NCBI RefSeq assembly: GCF_000269865.1
Contig: NZ_AKKV01000036.1
Coordinates: 1 to 64,000, forward strand
From: Fictibacillus macauensis ZFHKF-1
Lineage (GTDB): Bacteria; Bacillota; Bacilli; Bacillales; Fictibacillaceae
Direction of reading: 5' to 3'
Length of the DNA: 64,000 nt
Positions 26,466 to 35,559 of this stretch are shown here, piece by piece; position 1 is the stretch's first letter; every line of letters starts with the position of its first letter. The position numbers were made by a program, and so were the translations under genes. The notes beneath the pieces are model-generated. The model was given only the letters and a program-made list of their open reading frames with translations, did not search any database and had not been told where the DNA came from.

Positions 26466-26589
26466 GCAAAGTTCGACGTGGCATACTGCATTCGCACTAT
26501 CGCTTGTGGCAGGAACAATCTTTGGTTCTTTACTTTTGGTTATCGTACTGAAGGATTATGTTCTAGGAAGAAAAAAGAAAATAGTGTAA
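26464..26589 (+). CDS. Small single-helix peptide or gene tail abutting the last repeat
   Basis: An ATG inside the final repeat's last bases opens a 41-codon frame with one strong membrane helix (FALSLVAGTIFGSLLLVIVL) and a basic end GRKKKIV. There is no proper ribosome binding site, so this is probably the 3' end of a membrane-protein gene cut by the array rather than an independent peptide. The family is not recognised. Confidence 0.3.
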   Translation: MQSSTWHTAFALSLVAGTIFGSLLLVIVLKDYVLGRKKKIV

Positions 26590-26762
26590 TCGTGTTTTCG
26601 AATAAATTTTGACAGCTTAAATACTATGGTAAAAGCTTACAGGCTATTTTATAAGCTTTTACCGAATTGTCTAAATTTATAATTTATTACTAAAAAAGTA
26701 AATAGCGCTAAGACATATCTGAATCATATTTAAAAAAGTGCTGTTATTCCTATAGGGGAATT

Positions 26763-27281
26763 ATGACTTCTCGAAGAAATTTTCTGGCACTTAGAGTTTT
26801 GTTTTTAATCATTTTAGGCATACGTACGTATATAGGTATTTCAACTAGATCACTATTTGTTAATCGAAGTATTGTCCTATTGCACATTTACTTTTATCTG
26901 TTTTGTAGTAAGGTATATTTTTCCATAATCCCAAGCAAAAGACGAACGAGCAAATTTTATTAAACAAAAAGGTATGCAATATTCTATTGTAGCGTTGTAA
27001 TCGTGTTATATGGTGCCTACTTTAAAATTGTATCTTTATCAGCATTTGAGACTATGAGTATCTTAGTGTCTCTAACATTATTACTCTTTATAGTTCGTGG
27101 ATTGTTTTATCAAAAATACTAAGCATTTAGATGAAAGGCATGAGTGTAAGGAACGCGGTCGTGAGAATATATCAATAATTTTCAGGGCTTTTTGTATGTT
27201 ATTACTCTTACAGCGTTTGCCTTTTGGTTGGCAGATTCACTAGTTCCTCGAAACTTCCATCGATATCTACATAATAAATAA
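26763..27281 (+). pseudogene. Decayed multi-helix membrane protein gene
   Basis: Coding-like text is spread over three frames: VVRYIF..SQAKDERANFI (about 26910-26965), then AIFYCSVVIVLYGAYFKIVS and LSAFETMSILVSLTLLLFIV from 26976 to a TAA at 27120, then HLDERHECKERGREN from 27124, and finally VITLTAFAFWLADSLVPRNF ending at the TAA at 27279. The repeated DER motifs between hydrophobic helices match a family of Bacillus membrane proteins that I cannot name precisely. Several frameshifts and stops show that it is dead. Confidence 0.5.
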
Positions 27282-27310
27282 CGCAGCAGATTACGCATCT
27301 GCTGCGTTTA
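27280..27310 (-). terminator. Intrinsic terminator
   Basis: AACGCAGCAGAT pairs with ATCTGCTGCGTT over a 5-base loop and is followed by T-rich sequence on either side. It ends the minus-strand membrane operon. Confidence 0.85.
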
Positions 27311-27311
27311 T

Positions 27312-27821
27312 TTATAATTTCATTCCCTGATCACGCCGCTCTTTTTTAGCAAACACACTTTCTAGTACGAACCAAAACAATACTAACCCGAGAGAAAGTT
27401 TAATCGTATCATACGTTCCAATGTCACAAATCATACAGGCGATATAACCGCATAAGAACCGAAATACAGAAGCAAAGGCAACGATTAATCCGCGATCGCC
27501 TAGCAAGCGCTTGCCGATGGCTACAAAAAGATAGTCAATGGTAAAGGCGTACACGACCATACTGATGCTCACAACGATAATCTGTTGGTAATCAATCTTT
27601 AAAGAGAAAAAATCTACAAGCAGCGAAGTTGAACCGGTTGTAACAAAAATGACCCCCATGATGACGATCGTCGGAATGAGAGCGAGGGCGATTGCTGCGA
27701 TCAATGAGGAGAATACTGCTTTTTCATTTGGATTCTCTTTCTTTTCGCCGCGAAATATGAATACAAAAAATATGATAAGAAAACATACATACATGACTAT
27801 AGCCGTATGAAGTAAACTCAT
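27312..27821 (-). CDS. Multi-helix membrane protein of unknown function
   Basis: This 169-residue protein has about five hydrophobic helices (4-24, 35-62, 78-98, 110-130 and 140-160) and a charged C-terminus. It overlaps the upstream gene by 4 bases (ATGA), so the two are translationally coupled. I see no active-site motif. Together they look like a two-component membrane complex, but no role can be assigned. Confidence 0.6.
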   Translation of the reverse strand: MSLLHTAIVMYVCFLIIFFVFIFRGEKKENPNEKAVFSSLIAAIALALIPTIVIMGVIFVTTGSTSLLVDFFSLKIDYQQIIVVSISMVVYAFTIDYLFVAIGKRLLGDRGLIVAFASVFRFLCGYIACMICDIGTYDTIKLSLGLVLFWFVLESVFAKKERRDQGMKL

Positions 27822-28180
27822 GCCACGCTTGCCTCTCTTATCAAAACTACGATGCTTGCTACACTGACGAGAAGTCCAATGATCGAAACAACAGCAATTA
27901 GTGCCCCATTGGCAACCATAAAGCCTAATGGCACTAAGCCAAGAAAGGATAGTACGATAAAAAATTGATAGACAATGTTGATGCGTACTACCGAGTTGCT
28001 AAAAAAGGACATGACAAACGGTGGAATAAAAAGAAATACAACGATGCCTATTGCAATCATGAATACCAGCGGTTCATCAAACGCTATCGTATTGGGGCCT
28101 GTAGGGTGCTTGGCTGCAAGCAATAACGAGGCTATAGCAAGAACTAGCGTTAGTAAGATGAGCAAGACTCTTTTTAGCAT
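27818..28180 (-). CDS. Small membrane protein, coupled to the downstream gene
   Basis: This 120-residue protein has four predicted helices (about 5-25, 35-55, 65-85 and 92-115) and a start MLKRVLL preceded by AAGGAG at 8 bases. The longer reading frame back to 28276 lies inside the dehydrogenase gene on the same strand and lacks a site, so it is rejected. It ends in a 4-base overlap with the next membrane gene and begins 19 bases after the dehydrogenase stop, so all three may share an mRNA. Confidence 0.6.
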   Translation of the reverse strand: MLKRVLLILLTLVLAIASLLLAAKHPTGPNTIAFDEPLVFMIAIGIVVFLFIPPFVMSFFSNSVVRINIVYQFFIVLSFLGLVPLGFMVANGALIAVVSIIGLLVSVASIVVLIREASVA

Positions 28181-28199
28181 ATAATCGCTCCTTATCCAT

Positions 28200-29159
28200 T
28201 TAATATAACGTTCGGATGGGCTCGTTTTTAACAAAGGCTTGTATATCTTCAATGGCTTGTGTGAAATACGTTTCATAGTTGCGTCTTGTTACGTAACCAA
28301 GGTGTGGAGTAGCTAGTAACGTAGGCAATGTGCGTAATAAATCTGTAGCGGGAAGTGGTTCTGTGTCAAATACATCAATGGCTGCGCCTGCTATTTCATT
28401 CGTTTGTAGTGCAGCAATGAGTGCTGACGTATCAATAATGCGTGATCGAGAGGTGTTAATGAGATAAGCGGTAGGTCGCATTAACGCTAATTCGTGCTTG
28501 CTAATTAGGTGGCGCGTTCGTTCACTTAGGACGAGGTGAATGGAGACAAAATCGCTCGTAGTAAGCAATTCTTCCTTAGACTGAGCTAGCTGTACGCCAA
28601 CTTCATCGGCGCGTGCTTGTGTCAGGTTCTGACTCCAAGCAATGACCTTCATGCCAAATGCTTGAGCAATGTGCGCCATTTTTTGGCCTGTTTTCCCCAG
28701 GCCTAGCAAGCCAAGGGTACGACCGGATAAGTCGCTACCAACTGTTGATTGCCAAGGACCGCCTTCTTGAAAAGCAGTAGTTTCTACATGGATATTACGA
28801 GCTAAGCTCAGTAGGAGTGCCCAAGTTAATTCTACCGGGGGCTCTGAGTGACTAGCTGTTCCACATACGACCACACCTTGGGCAGCGGCTGCCTCAATGT
28901 CAATGGACGCATTGCGCATGCCTGAAGTAATGAGTAGCTTTAAACGAGGAAGTTTTTCCAATAATGACTTCGGAAACGGCGTGCGCTCGCGCATGATGAC
29001 AATCATATCAAAATCTTGCAGTGCCTTAACAAGCTCTATTTCTTCGTTCATATGCTCATGAAATGTTGTGATCTCTACAGTGTCGTGTAGTACAGACCAA
29101 TCTGCCATCTCGAGCGCAACGCGTTGGTAATCATCTAAAATCGCACATTTTAATCTCAT
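28200..29159 (-). CDS. D-isomer specific 2-hydroxyacid dehydrogenase
   Basis: This 319-residue NAD-dependent oxidoreductase converts a 2-keto acid to a D-2-hydroxy acid, or the reverse. The Rossmann motif GLLGLGKTG lies near residue 147. The catalytic Arg is in NTSRSRIID, the Glu in DVFDTEPLP and the His in TPHLGY. The start MRLKCAILDDYQ follows GGAGGG; the longer frame from 29192 lacks a site. The substrate is unknown. A second family member, only distantly similar, lies at 60766. Confidence 0.9.
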   Translation of the reverse strand: MRLKCAILDDYQRVALEMADWSVLHDTVEITTFHEHMNEEIELVKALQDFDMIVIMRERTPFPKSLLEKLPRLKLLITSGMRNASIDIEAAAAQGVVVCGTASHSEPPVELTWALLLSLARNIHVETTAFQEGGPWQSTVGSDLSGRTLGLLGLGKTGQKMAHIAQAFGMKVIAWSQNLTQARADEVGVQLAQSKEELLTTSDFVSIHLVLSERTRHLISKHELALMRPTAYLINTSRSRIIDTSALIAALQTNEIAGAAIDVFDTEPLPATDLLRTLPTLLATPHLGYVTRRNYETYFTQAIEDIQAFVKNEPIRTLY

Positions 29160-29303
29160 TTGTAAAAACCCTCCGTTATGTAAGAATTTCACTTTAATTG
29201 TAAACCTTTACCTTTTTGCATGTCTAGCTCTTTTAACGTTTGCAGGGAATATCCAAAAGAACAAGAATTCTTTATCTAGAAAATAAGAAAGGAAGTGTTA
29301 CAC

Positions 29304-29783
29304 ATGTATTGTACGATTTCAGATTTTATACAAGAGTGGAACCGCGAAGCATCATTAACACAAGCTGTACTTGATCGTTTAACGGATGAGTCTCTCACAC
29401 AACGCGTCGACCATGAGGGCCGCACGTTAGGGGAGATTGCTTGGCATTTTACAACTAATATTCCTGAGTATCTTCAGCATTTTGGGGTAAGGATGAGTGC
29501 CGATTATTTGGGCAAAAAGGTACCTGCTTCAGCAAAAGAAATCGCGCATGTGTTTACAGAAATTAGCCAAGGAGCGAGTGAGGCCATTGCTGAGCAGTGG
29601 AATGATGTGTCCTTGCAGGAAGTCCAAAATGCGTTCGGACGCCAAGAAACAAACGCGACGATTTTCTTCGGACTTATTAAGCATATTGTTCATCATAGAG
29701 GGCAAGTTACAGTTCTGATGCGCCAGGCAGGAGTAGTGCCATTTGGGGTTTATGGGCCGACGAGAGAGGGCGTTTCATCGTAA
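29304..29783 (+). CDS. DinB family protein
   Basis: This 159-residue four-helix-bundle protein of the DinB/YfiT type has His ligands in GEIAWHFTTN (about 45) and in the C-terminal IVHHRGQVTVLMRQAG (about 130-145), which together build the metal site. DinB-like proteins are thiol-S-transferase or stress-related metalloproteins, and most have no assigned reaction. ATG 29304 is 8 bases from GGAAG and is preferred to the GTG at 29295. Its stop is followed without a gap by an ABC exporter gene, so the three genes form one operon. Confidence 0.88.
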   Translation: MYCTISDFIQEWNREASLTQAVLDRLTDESLTQRVDHEGRTLGEIAWHFTTNIPEYLQHFGVRMSADYLGKKVPASAKEIAHVFTEISQGASEAIAEQWNDVSLQEVQNAFGRQETNATIFFGLIKHIVHHRGQVTVLMRQAGVVPFGVYGPTREGVSS

Positions 29784-31502
29784 ATGAAAAGCAAAGATAA
29801 ACCAGTGCTGTGGAGGGTGGAACTAATTCCGCGTTTCAAAGCGTTTAGAGGAAAAATGCTCCTTTTATGTCTTTTAACAACCATAGGAGCAGGCCTAGCG
29901 ACCGTTCCGCCCCTACTAATTGGTACGATTGTTGACGAACTTTCAGGTGAGACGCATTCCTTTTCATTAAGCCAATTATGTGTCTCGCTTTTTTTTATCA
30001 TTATTTTATGCGAGCTAGTTAGCGTAAGCCGTCAATACTTTGCTGCGGTGTTATCGTTGGACATCGTAAGCAAGCTGCGAACAGATATGTTGGAAGTGCT
30101 ACCAAGGAAGGATTTAGCCTTTTATAGTACGACTCCCCGAGGCGAAATTTTACAATGGTTTACTGATGATCTACAAGAAGTACAACGATTTAGCTTGGAA
30201 ACGGTACCGCAATTTTTGTATGAAACGGTTCTTGCCATTGGTGGGCTGTGTATCATTGCATACATTTACTGGCCATTTTTGTTTATTGTAGTTGCCATTT
30301 ATGTAATGTACATAGGGCCGTTACATTATTTTGGTTCGATTCAGCGAAAAACGTCTGCAAAGTTAAGCCATCATAAGGCGATGCTGCGTCAAAAGTCGTT
30401 GCAGAACTTTGAGGCAATGAAGCAAATTAAATTGCTTGGAACAGAAGAGAAAGAAAGAGAAGGAGTGGAACAATTACATACGCAATGGGCTAAATTACTA
30501 CAAGCACGTTATCAAACAATGAATCGTTTTAAAAATTTCCCGCGGGTACTGGATGCTTTAGCACCCGCTCTTCTCTTTGCAGTAGGGGGTTGGCAAGTTT
30601 TTGCGGGTGAGTTAACGATTGGGGATCTTGTTATTGTGACAGGGTACGTAACAACGTTAAATGCACCACTGCGTTCCTACTCAGCGACATTTCTCGGTAT
30701 GAAAGATATTGAAAAACGATTAGTGAACATTGCTCGTTGGCTAGCTGGTAAAAATAAAGAAGATGACAGGCTCTTTCCGCCCCTGCGTGGTAACATCGAA
30801 TTTCGAAACGTGTGGTATGAAGTTGAGCAAAAGCCAATTTTAAAAAACGTTTCATTTACGATTCATGCAGGAGAGCATGTAGCTATTGTTGGCTTATCAG
30901 GCTCGGGGAAAAGTACAGTGCTGCGCTTACTAGCAAAGCTTTTTGAACGTTATAGCGGAGAAATTACAATCGACAGCTTCGATCTGAAACAGTATACATA
31001 CCGTTCAACGAACATTGGATTTGTTACACAATCACCATTTCTTTTTAACGGCACGATAGATGACAACTTGAAGTGGATGTACCGTACTTCTATAGATGAA
31101 AGAGAGACTCTTTTGCGCGACCTGAATGTTAGCAAAGATATAATGCTACAGAATGAGGTAGGTGAGAATGGCTCCTTATTATCTGGTGGACAAAAACAGC
31201 GAATTGCGGTGGCTCGTACGATTTTAAGTCAGCCAGATTTCGTGCTTTTAGATGAAGTGACGTCTTCTCTAGATCGGACCAATGAAGTCAACGTTATGAA
31301 TGCGTTGACGCGTGCTTTTCAACATAAAACGATGCTTTTTATTGCACATAAGCTAGAGACCGTTGTGTATGCTCAGCGCATTTTAGTCTTTCACGAGGGA
31401 GAGCTAGTGGAGGAGGGCACCCATGAGCAATTAGTGGAGAGGGACGGTCATTACCGCATGTTATGGGAGCATGCTAGCGTTGAGCAAGGAGTGAATCATT
31501 AA
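29784..31502 (+). CDS. ABC exporter half-transporter (fused TMD-NBD), subunit 1
   Basis: The 572-residue protein has six transmembrane helices in the first 310 residues and then an NBD with Walker A GLSGSGKST (about 375), Q-loop VTQSPFLF, signature LLSGGQKQRIAVA, Walker B FVLLDEVTSSLD with the catalytic Glu, and H-loop AHK. It is followed after one base by a second half-transporter, so they should form a heterodimer. Such pairs export peptides, lipids or drugs. No precursor-peptide gene is visible nearby. Confidence 0.92.
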   Translation: MKSKDKPVLWRVELIPRFKAFRGKMLLLCLLTTIGAGLATVPPLLIGTIVDELSGETHSFSLSQLCVSLFFIIILCELVSVSRQYFAAVLSLDIVSKLRTDMLEVLPRKDLAFYSTTPRGEILQWFTDDLQEVQRFSLETVPQFLYETVLAIGGLCIIAYIYWPFLFIVVAIYVMYIGPLHYFGSIQRKTSAKLSHHKAMLRQKSLQNFEAMKQIKLLGTEEKEREGVEQLHTQWAKLLQARYQTMNRFKNFPRVLDALAPALLFAVGGWQVFAGELTIGDLVIVTGYVTTLNAPLRSYSATFLGMKDIEKRLVNIARWLAGKNKEDDRLFPPLRGNIEFRNVWYEVEQKPILKNVSFTIHAGEHVAIVGLSGSGKSTVLRLLAKLFERYSGEITIDSFDLKQYTYRSTNIGFVTQSPFLFNGTIDDNLKWMYRTSIDERETLLRDLNVSKDIMLQNEVGENGSLLSGGQKQRIAVARTILSQPDFVLLDEVTSSLDRTNEVNVMNALTRAFQHKTMLFIAHKLETVVYAQRILVFHEGELVEEGTHEQLVERDGHYRMLWEHASVEQGVNH

Positions 31503-31503
31503 G

Positions 31504-33132
31504 ATGAAATCAGCTATTCGTCAAGTACTCGTAACTCATGGTTACTCAATTGTCCTAGCCATCGTACTCATTACGAGTCGTGCGCTCCTACTACTTCTTC
31601 CACCTCTTTTAACGAGTTATCTTATTGATGTCGTTTTACCTCATCAGAATCAATCTTTATTAATAGGTGTTGCGCTATGTATTTTTTTAATACCTGTTGT
31701 TTCAGGAAGTCTATACATGTGGGATTTGCGGGTATGTTCTTTTGTGTTAGCTGTAGCAGTGAGTGCACGGACGCACATATATAGTGCGATCCAACAGCGT
31801 GCACTTTCTTGGTTTCACAGCATGAAAATGAATGATATTCTTCAGCGGTATTTAGATGAAACGGAAAAGGTAACGCTCTTTTTTTATCAAGGCATTGGCA
31901 ATGTAATTTGGTTGAGCGTAACGATTATTTTAGGAATGGCGTATATATTTTATCAAAGTTATGGAATGGCTTTCGGCTTACTGCTACTTATGATTTGTCA
32001 GTTGTTTATTTTGACGAAAATAACAGCCCGTTATCAACGACATTATCAAAAGGTTGTTGAATCGCAAGCAATTCTTGGTGATTCGATTCGCGAAATGATC
32101 ACAGGAATTGAAGTTGTTAAAAGCATGCATCATTTTTCCGTACTTCAGCAGCGTGATCAAGCAAAGGTGACAGCGTATATGCAAACGTACAAACAGACGC
32201 TACAGATTAAATATCGGGCGATGCTCCTACGTGTCTTTTTTAGCAGTCTATCCGTGGCCTTTCTCTATTACTATGGTGGATCTCTTGTTATGGTACAAGC
32301 GCTAACGGTAGGCCAATTAGTAGCTGTTGTTGCCATCTTTCTTTGGATTACCCCCGCATTAACAGCATATCAACAGCTACTCATTGACATGAAGGAAATA
32401 AAGCTGTTACTCAAACGAATTCAAGCACTATATAATCCACCACTAGCTGCTACACTAGCACGGCACACGAAGGCACGTATTACCCCTATACGTGTACAAA
32501 ATCTAGCAGTCATTGACGATGACGGCAAGACCCTATTAAGAGACATTAACTATGAATTTGAAGCTCATAAAAGCTATGCCATTATTGGCGAAAGTGGGAC
32601 GGGGAAATCTACATTTGCTCATTGTTTACTAGGATTACTGATCCCCTCACAAGGGACAGTGCTGTACAATGGTGAACCGTACGAGCATTTACAACAAGAC
32701 TATGTCAAAAAACTTTTGTATGGTGTAAGTCAAAATATTCAGTTGCAGAGCGGAAGTATTTATGATAATTTGCGCTATGCCAATGACCAGAGTTCACTAC
32801 AAGAGATTGAGGAAAGTTTGGCTGTGGTAGCTTTACATGATTGGATGCAATCATTGCCCAATGGACTGGATACAGACATTGGGGAATTGGGTTCCAAAAT
32901 CTCTGGTGGCGAGCTACAACGAATTGAGATCGCAAGGGCGGTCTTGCGTCGACCTGCTGTCCTTATTTTAGATGAAGCAACGAGCGCATTAGATTATAGA
33001 ACCGAGCATCAAGTCTTAAGAAATCTTAGAGAAAAGCTGCCGAATACGACAATCATTATCATCACCCATAGAGTCAATCATCTCATTGAGGTAGACGGTG
33101 TTTTATCATTGTGTAAAGAGACAACGCAATAG
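31504..33132 (+). CDS. ABC exporter half-transporter (fused TMD-NBD), subunit 2
   Basis: The 542-residue protein has six transmembrane helices up to about residue 300 and an NBD with Walker A GESGTGKST (about 362), Q-loop VSQNIQL, an altered signature KISGGELQRIEIA, Walker B AVLILDEATSALD and H-loop THRVN. It starts one base after the stop of subunit 1. Both subunits keep a Walker B Glu and an H-loop His, so both sites may be active. The first TMD loop resembles bacteriocin-type ABC exporters, but no C39 peptidase domain is present. Confidence 0.92.
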   Translation: MKSAIRQVLVTHGYSIVLAIVLITSRALLLLLPPLLTSYLIDVVLPHQNQSLLIGVALCIFLIPVVSGSLYMWDLRVCSFVLAVAVSARTHIYSAIQQRALSWFHSMKMNDILQRYLDETEKVTLFFYQGIGNVIWLSVTIILGMAYIFYQSYGMAFGLLLLMICQLFILTKITARYQRHYQKVVESQAILGDSIREMITGIEVVKSMHHFSVLQQRDQAKVTAYMQTYKQTLQIKYRAMLLRVFFSSLSVAFLYYYGGSLVMVQALTVGQLVAVVAIFLWITPALTAYQQLLIDMKEIKLLLKRIQALYNPPLAATLARHTKARITPIRVQNLAVIDDDGKTLLRDINYEFEAHKSYAIIGESGTGKSTFAHCLLGLLIPSQGTVLYNGEPYEHLQQDYVKKLLYGVSQNIQLQSGSIYDNLRYANDQSSLQEIEESLAVVALHDWMQSLPNGLDTDIGELGSKISGGELQRIEIARAVLRRPAVLILDEATSALDYRTEHQVLRNLREKLPNTTIIIITHRVNHLIEVDGVLSLCKETTQ

Positions 33133-33157
33133 GTAAAGTTTGTTCTCGATGAATTGC

Positions 33158-33196
33158 GAAGCTGCTTCTATAAACAGAACAGCTTCTTTTTTTTAT
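33158..33196. terminator. Intrinsic terminator
   Basis: GAAGCTG pairs with CAGCTTC and is followed by eight T. It lies between convergent genes and ends the ABC operon. Confidence 0.75.
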
Positions 33197-34095
33197 TCGT
33201 CTTCTAACCAGTCATAGTCGCTTTGTTGCATGACCCACTCTACTAGGGATGCTGAAGAGGAAGTCGCTTCTAACCAGTTATAGCTTTGGTTCTCATTTGC
33301 CACTTCATGACGCTTGTCTACGATCAAGACGCCATAGAGCGCACCGTACAAATATTGCGTAAAGCTTTGGCGGATTTTACCTCGTTTGTATTGATAGACA
33401 GTCACTTTGAAACTTTGAATAATGCTTGGTACGAGGTGTTCAATTGGTGTGGAGCGGAAGTCTAGCTTTTTATACGCCATACGTGCCGTTTGCCATAGAC
33501 TACAAATTTCAGATGCGCTTGTGAAAAAAGAGCGTACGGCATTAATAAAATCACGTGGAATGTAAGTGGGAAGATACGAATAGTCAAGAACCGTTGACGG
33601 GACGATGGTCTCCTTACGTATGGTTTTGGTGTTTAATTCTTTTGTTTCAGGTCTTAACGTTTCAGGGGGCGCTAAAGGCGCTTCTTCCCTTTGTTCTGTA
33701 GGGATGTCACGCTCCTTGCGTTCTGTCAAATACGGTGGGGTCGTTCCGTCATAGTAGTGAAAAATAAAAATATTATGTGCATAGCCACCACTCTTGCGGA
33801 TCGTGTGAAGAGTTGAAAGAATCCCAAGTTTGCGTGCTTTACGTAACATGCGTTCGACCGTTGAACGCGAGATTCCGCCGTTTTTATAGCAAGCTGCCAC
33901 AAGTTTACAGATGCGTGCGTTACAAACACCAATTACTTTGACACTGTAGCGTGTTAACTGTTGAAACGCCAGGCGCTCGCCTTTCGTAAAGCGGTGGCCA
34001 TAATCTTTCAAAAAGCGGGCATTTGAACTATTAAATTCTTGTACACTTTGAAATTCACTGTAGTTTTGAAATGTAGAAATGTGCCCAGGGTTCAT
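33193..34095 (-). CDS. HTH (winged-helix) protein, replication/prophage-regulator-like
   Basis: This protein of about 300 residues has an N-terminal DNA-binding part (GERLAFQQLTRYSVKVIGVCN, then GISRSTVERMLRKARKLGIL, then GGYAHNIFIFHYY) typical of a large Bacillus family found on plasmids and prophages. The middle (about 115-180) is Pro/Glu-rich linker. The C-terminal helical part (FTQYLYGALYGVL) is conserved in the same family. The start ATG 34095 follows AGAGGA; a TTG at 34101 is too close. No replicon features are adjacent, so it may be a domesticated mobile-element gene. Confidence 0.7.
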   Translation of the reverse strand: MNPGHISTFQNYSEFQSVQEFNSSNARFLKDYGHRFTKGERLAFQQLTRYSVKVIGVCNARICKLVAACYKNGGISRSTVERMLRKARKLGILSTLHTIRKSGGYAHNIFIFHYYDGTTPPYLTERKERDIPTEQREEAPLAPPETLRPETKELNTKTIRKETIVPSTVLDYSYLPTYIPRDFINAVRSFFTSASEICSLWQTARMAYKKLDFRSTPIEHLVPSIIQSFKVTVYQYKRGKIRQSFTQYLYGALYGVLIVDKRHEVANENQSYNWLEATSSSASLVEWVMQQSDYDWLEDE

Positions 34096-34187
34096 AACCA
34101 ATCGTCCTCTCTATCATAAAGTGAAGAAACATCCTCACTTTGTAAATAGAGAAAAGTTACGAAAAAGTAGCATGGACATGAAAAAAA

Positions 34188-34212
34188 AGTCAAGATATCA
34201 TATCTTGACTTC
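34188..34212 (-). terminator. Terminator overlapping the 3' end of the MBL gene
   Basis: AAGTCAAGATAT and ATATCTTGACTT form a long perfect hairpin that includes the last codons of the MBL hydrolase. A run of T follows on the minus strand. Confidence 0.85.
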
Positions 34213-34908
34213 AACCACCCCAAAACCGAGCGCCTTTGCATCATTACTAGAAAATTGTGCGTCGAGGTGCATGCACCATACACGGGAGCGCCGTTCGGGT
34301 GGGATGAGCGCTTGTAGCTTTGCGAGCGATAAGTGAACGTTTCCTGGAGTATCGAAGCTGCATGTGTCTTGATAGAGGGCGTGTAGCTCGTTTTGTGCTA
34401 GCATGGTTTGAATGCGAGCAGGAATGATTTGGCTATCGCCGCTATAATAGATGGTCGTGCCCTCTTGTGAAAGTAAGTAGCCGTAGCACGCAAGCTCTGG
34501 GGCGTGAATCGTTGGAATGGCTTCGATTGTTAGAGAAAAGGCTTTGAGTACAGCTGTTTCAGTTAGTTCTTGAGCGGTGTAAAAGGTCGGTGTTACGCCC
34601 ATATGCGTAAGCAAGTCTTGCACGTGTAAGTCAGGTGGTGAGAGGACCGTTACCCGTGGAGATAGCGAACCGATCACATAATAGCTGTAAAAGATTAAAT
34701 CGCCAAGTGAGCCGACATGATCGGGGTGGGTATGTGTCAGCAGCACCGTAATGTGGTCTACATCGTCTAACAGGCGAAAACGTTGTAAGCGCTCAAATGT
34801 CGCGCTACCACAATCGATAAGAAAAAGATGGTTGTTATGTTTCATGTATGCGCCGTTGTTGCCTAGTTCGGTATGAAAGGCACTGCCGCAGCCAATAAAG
34901 TTAATCAT
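34198..34908 (-). CDS. MBL-fold metallohydrolase (RNase Z/YhfI-like)
   Basis: This 236-residue metallo-beta-lactamase-fold protein has motif THTHPDHVG (about 57-65, HxHxDH), a later His in TIHAPEL (about 137), Asp in YYSGDSQ (about 155) and a C-terminal His in WCMHLDA. This combination suits small phosphodiesterases or ribonuclease-Z-like enzymes using two zinc ions. GGGTGATC precedes the ATG. The 3' end doubles as a terminator hairpin. The substrate is unknown. Confidence 0.88.
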   Translation of the reverse strand: MINFIGCGSAFHTELGNNGAYMKHNNHLFLIDCGSATFERLQRFRLLDDVDHITVLLTHTHPDHVGSLGDLIFYSYYVIGSLSPRVTVLSPPDLHVQDLLTHMGVTPTFYTAQELTETAVLKAFSLTIEAIPTIHAPELACYGYLLSQEGTTIYYSGDSQIIPARIQTMLAQNELHALYQDTCSFDTPGNVHLSLAKLQALIPPERRSRVWCMHLDAQFSSNDAKALGFGVVEVKI

Positions 34909-34952
34909 AGGATCACCCTTTCTTTATTAAAGTAGTTTAAGTATAAAGAGAA

Positions 34953-34973
34953 AAGCAGCGAAAGTCGCTGCTT
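34953..34973 (-). terminator. Intrinsic terminator
   Basis: AAGCAGCG / CGCTGCTT hairpin with a tight loop, with TTTTC on the minus strand. It lies 11 bases past the lipoprotein stop. Confidence 0.75.
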
Positions 34974-34983
34974 AAAAAGGGAT

Positions 34984-35559
34984 TTAGTTAGTGGTTGAAG
35001 GCATTTCCGGCGTTGTTAGTTTAATGTTATGTTTGTCGGCTAAGTCTTTAACAGCTTTTTTATACTCAGAGAAATCCTCTATCGTTTGTTTAAAATGTTG
35101 CGCAATTTCTTGACCTTCTTTTGTTTTTTCTGCATTAGGACCTGTTAGATTCTTTAGTTTAACCATTGATTTATAACCGGTTAGCTGATTGTTGATTCCA
35201 TCCAAATATTTTTGATGCGCTTTTTTTAACTCAGGAGATTGTAACTGTATAGAAGATACTTTCTTATAAAATTTTTCGTAAGGAGGAATAATATCATTTT
35301 TCAACGTGTCTTTTAATTGCTGATCATCTTTATAATCCTCACTTACTGCTTTTGTGTATTTTTGCATAATGCTTACTTCTTCATCACGATAACCTGGCAC
35401 TGTTTTATTAACATACGTAGTAAGCTCTTCTTTCTCGCTAACTTTCTTCTGCTCTTGCCCATTCCCTTTTGAAGAAGATGATGTTGTTGAGCTCATATTA
35501 CAAGCAGAAAGCGCAAGTGTCCCAACTAATACAAAGCTTACGAAAATTCCCTTTTTCAT
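34984..35559 (-). CDS. Lipoprotein of unknown function
   Basis: This 191-residue secreted protein has a type II signal peptide: MKKGIFVSFVL... with lipobox TLALSAC, Cys at about 20. A Ser/Thr/Gly-rich linker is followed by a Lys/Glu-rich helical domain (about 40-185). It will be anchored to the outer face of the membrane. ATG 35559 is 8 bases from GGAG; an earlier in-frame ATG at 35568 sits too close. I do not recognise the domain. Confidence 0.75.
   Translation of the reverse strand: MKKGIFVSFVLVGTLALSACNMSSTTSSSSKGNGQEQKKVSEKEELTTYVNKTVPGYRDEEVSIMQKYTKAVSEDYKDDQQLKDTLKNDIIPPYEKFYKKVSSIQLQSPELKKAHQKYLDGINNQLTGYKSMVKLKNLTGPNAEKTKEGQEIAQHFKQTIEDFSEYKKAVKDLADKHNIKLTTPEMPSTTN

Noticed and set aside
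25765-26518. Reading frames through array 2 (FNPRTYVRCD and VAPYIGAWIE repeats)
   Set aside because: Also translations of CRISPR repeats.
26763-26963. 66-codon plus-strand frame as an independent gene
   Set aside because: The neighbouring frame carries VVRYIF...KDERAN, which continues into later segments of a decayed membrane protein, so the open frame is a by-product of frameshifts.
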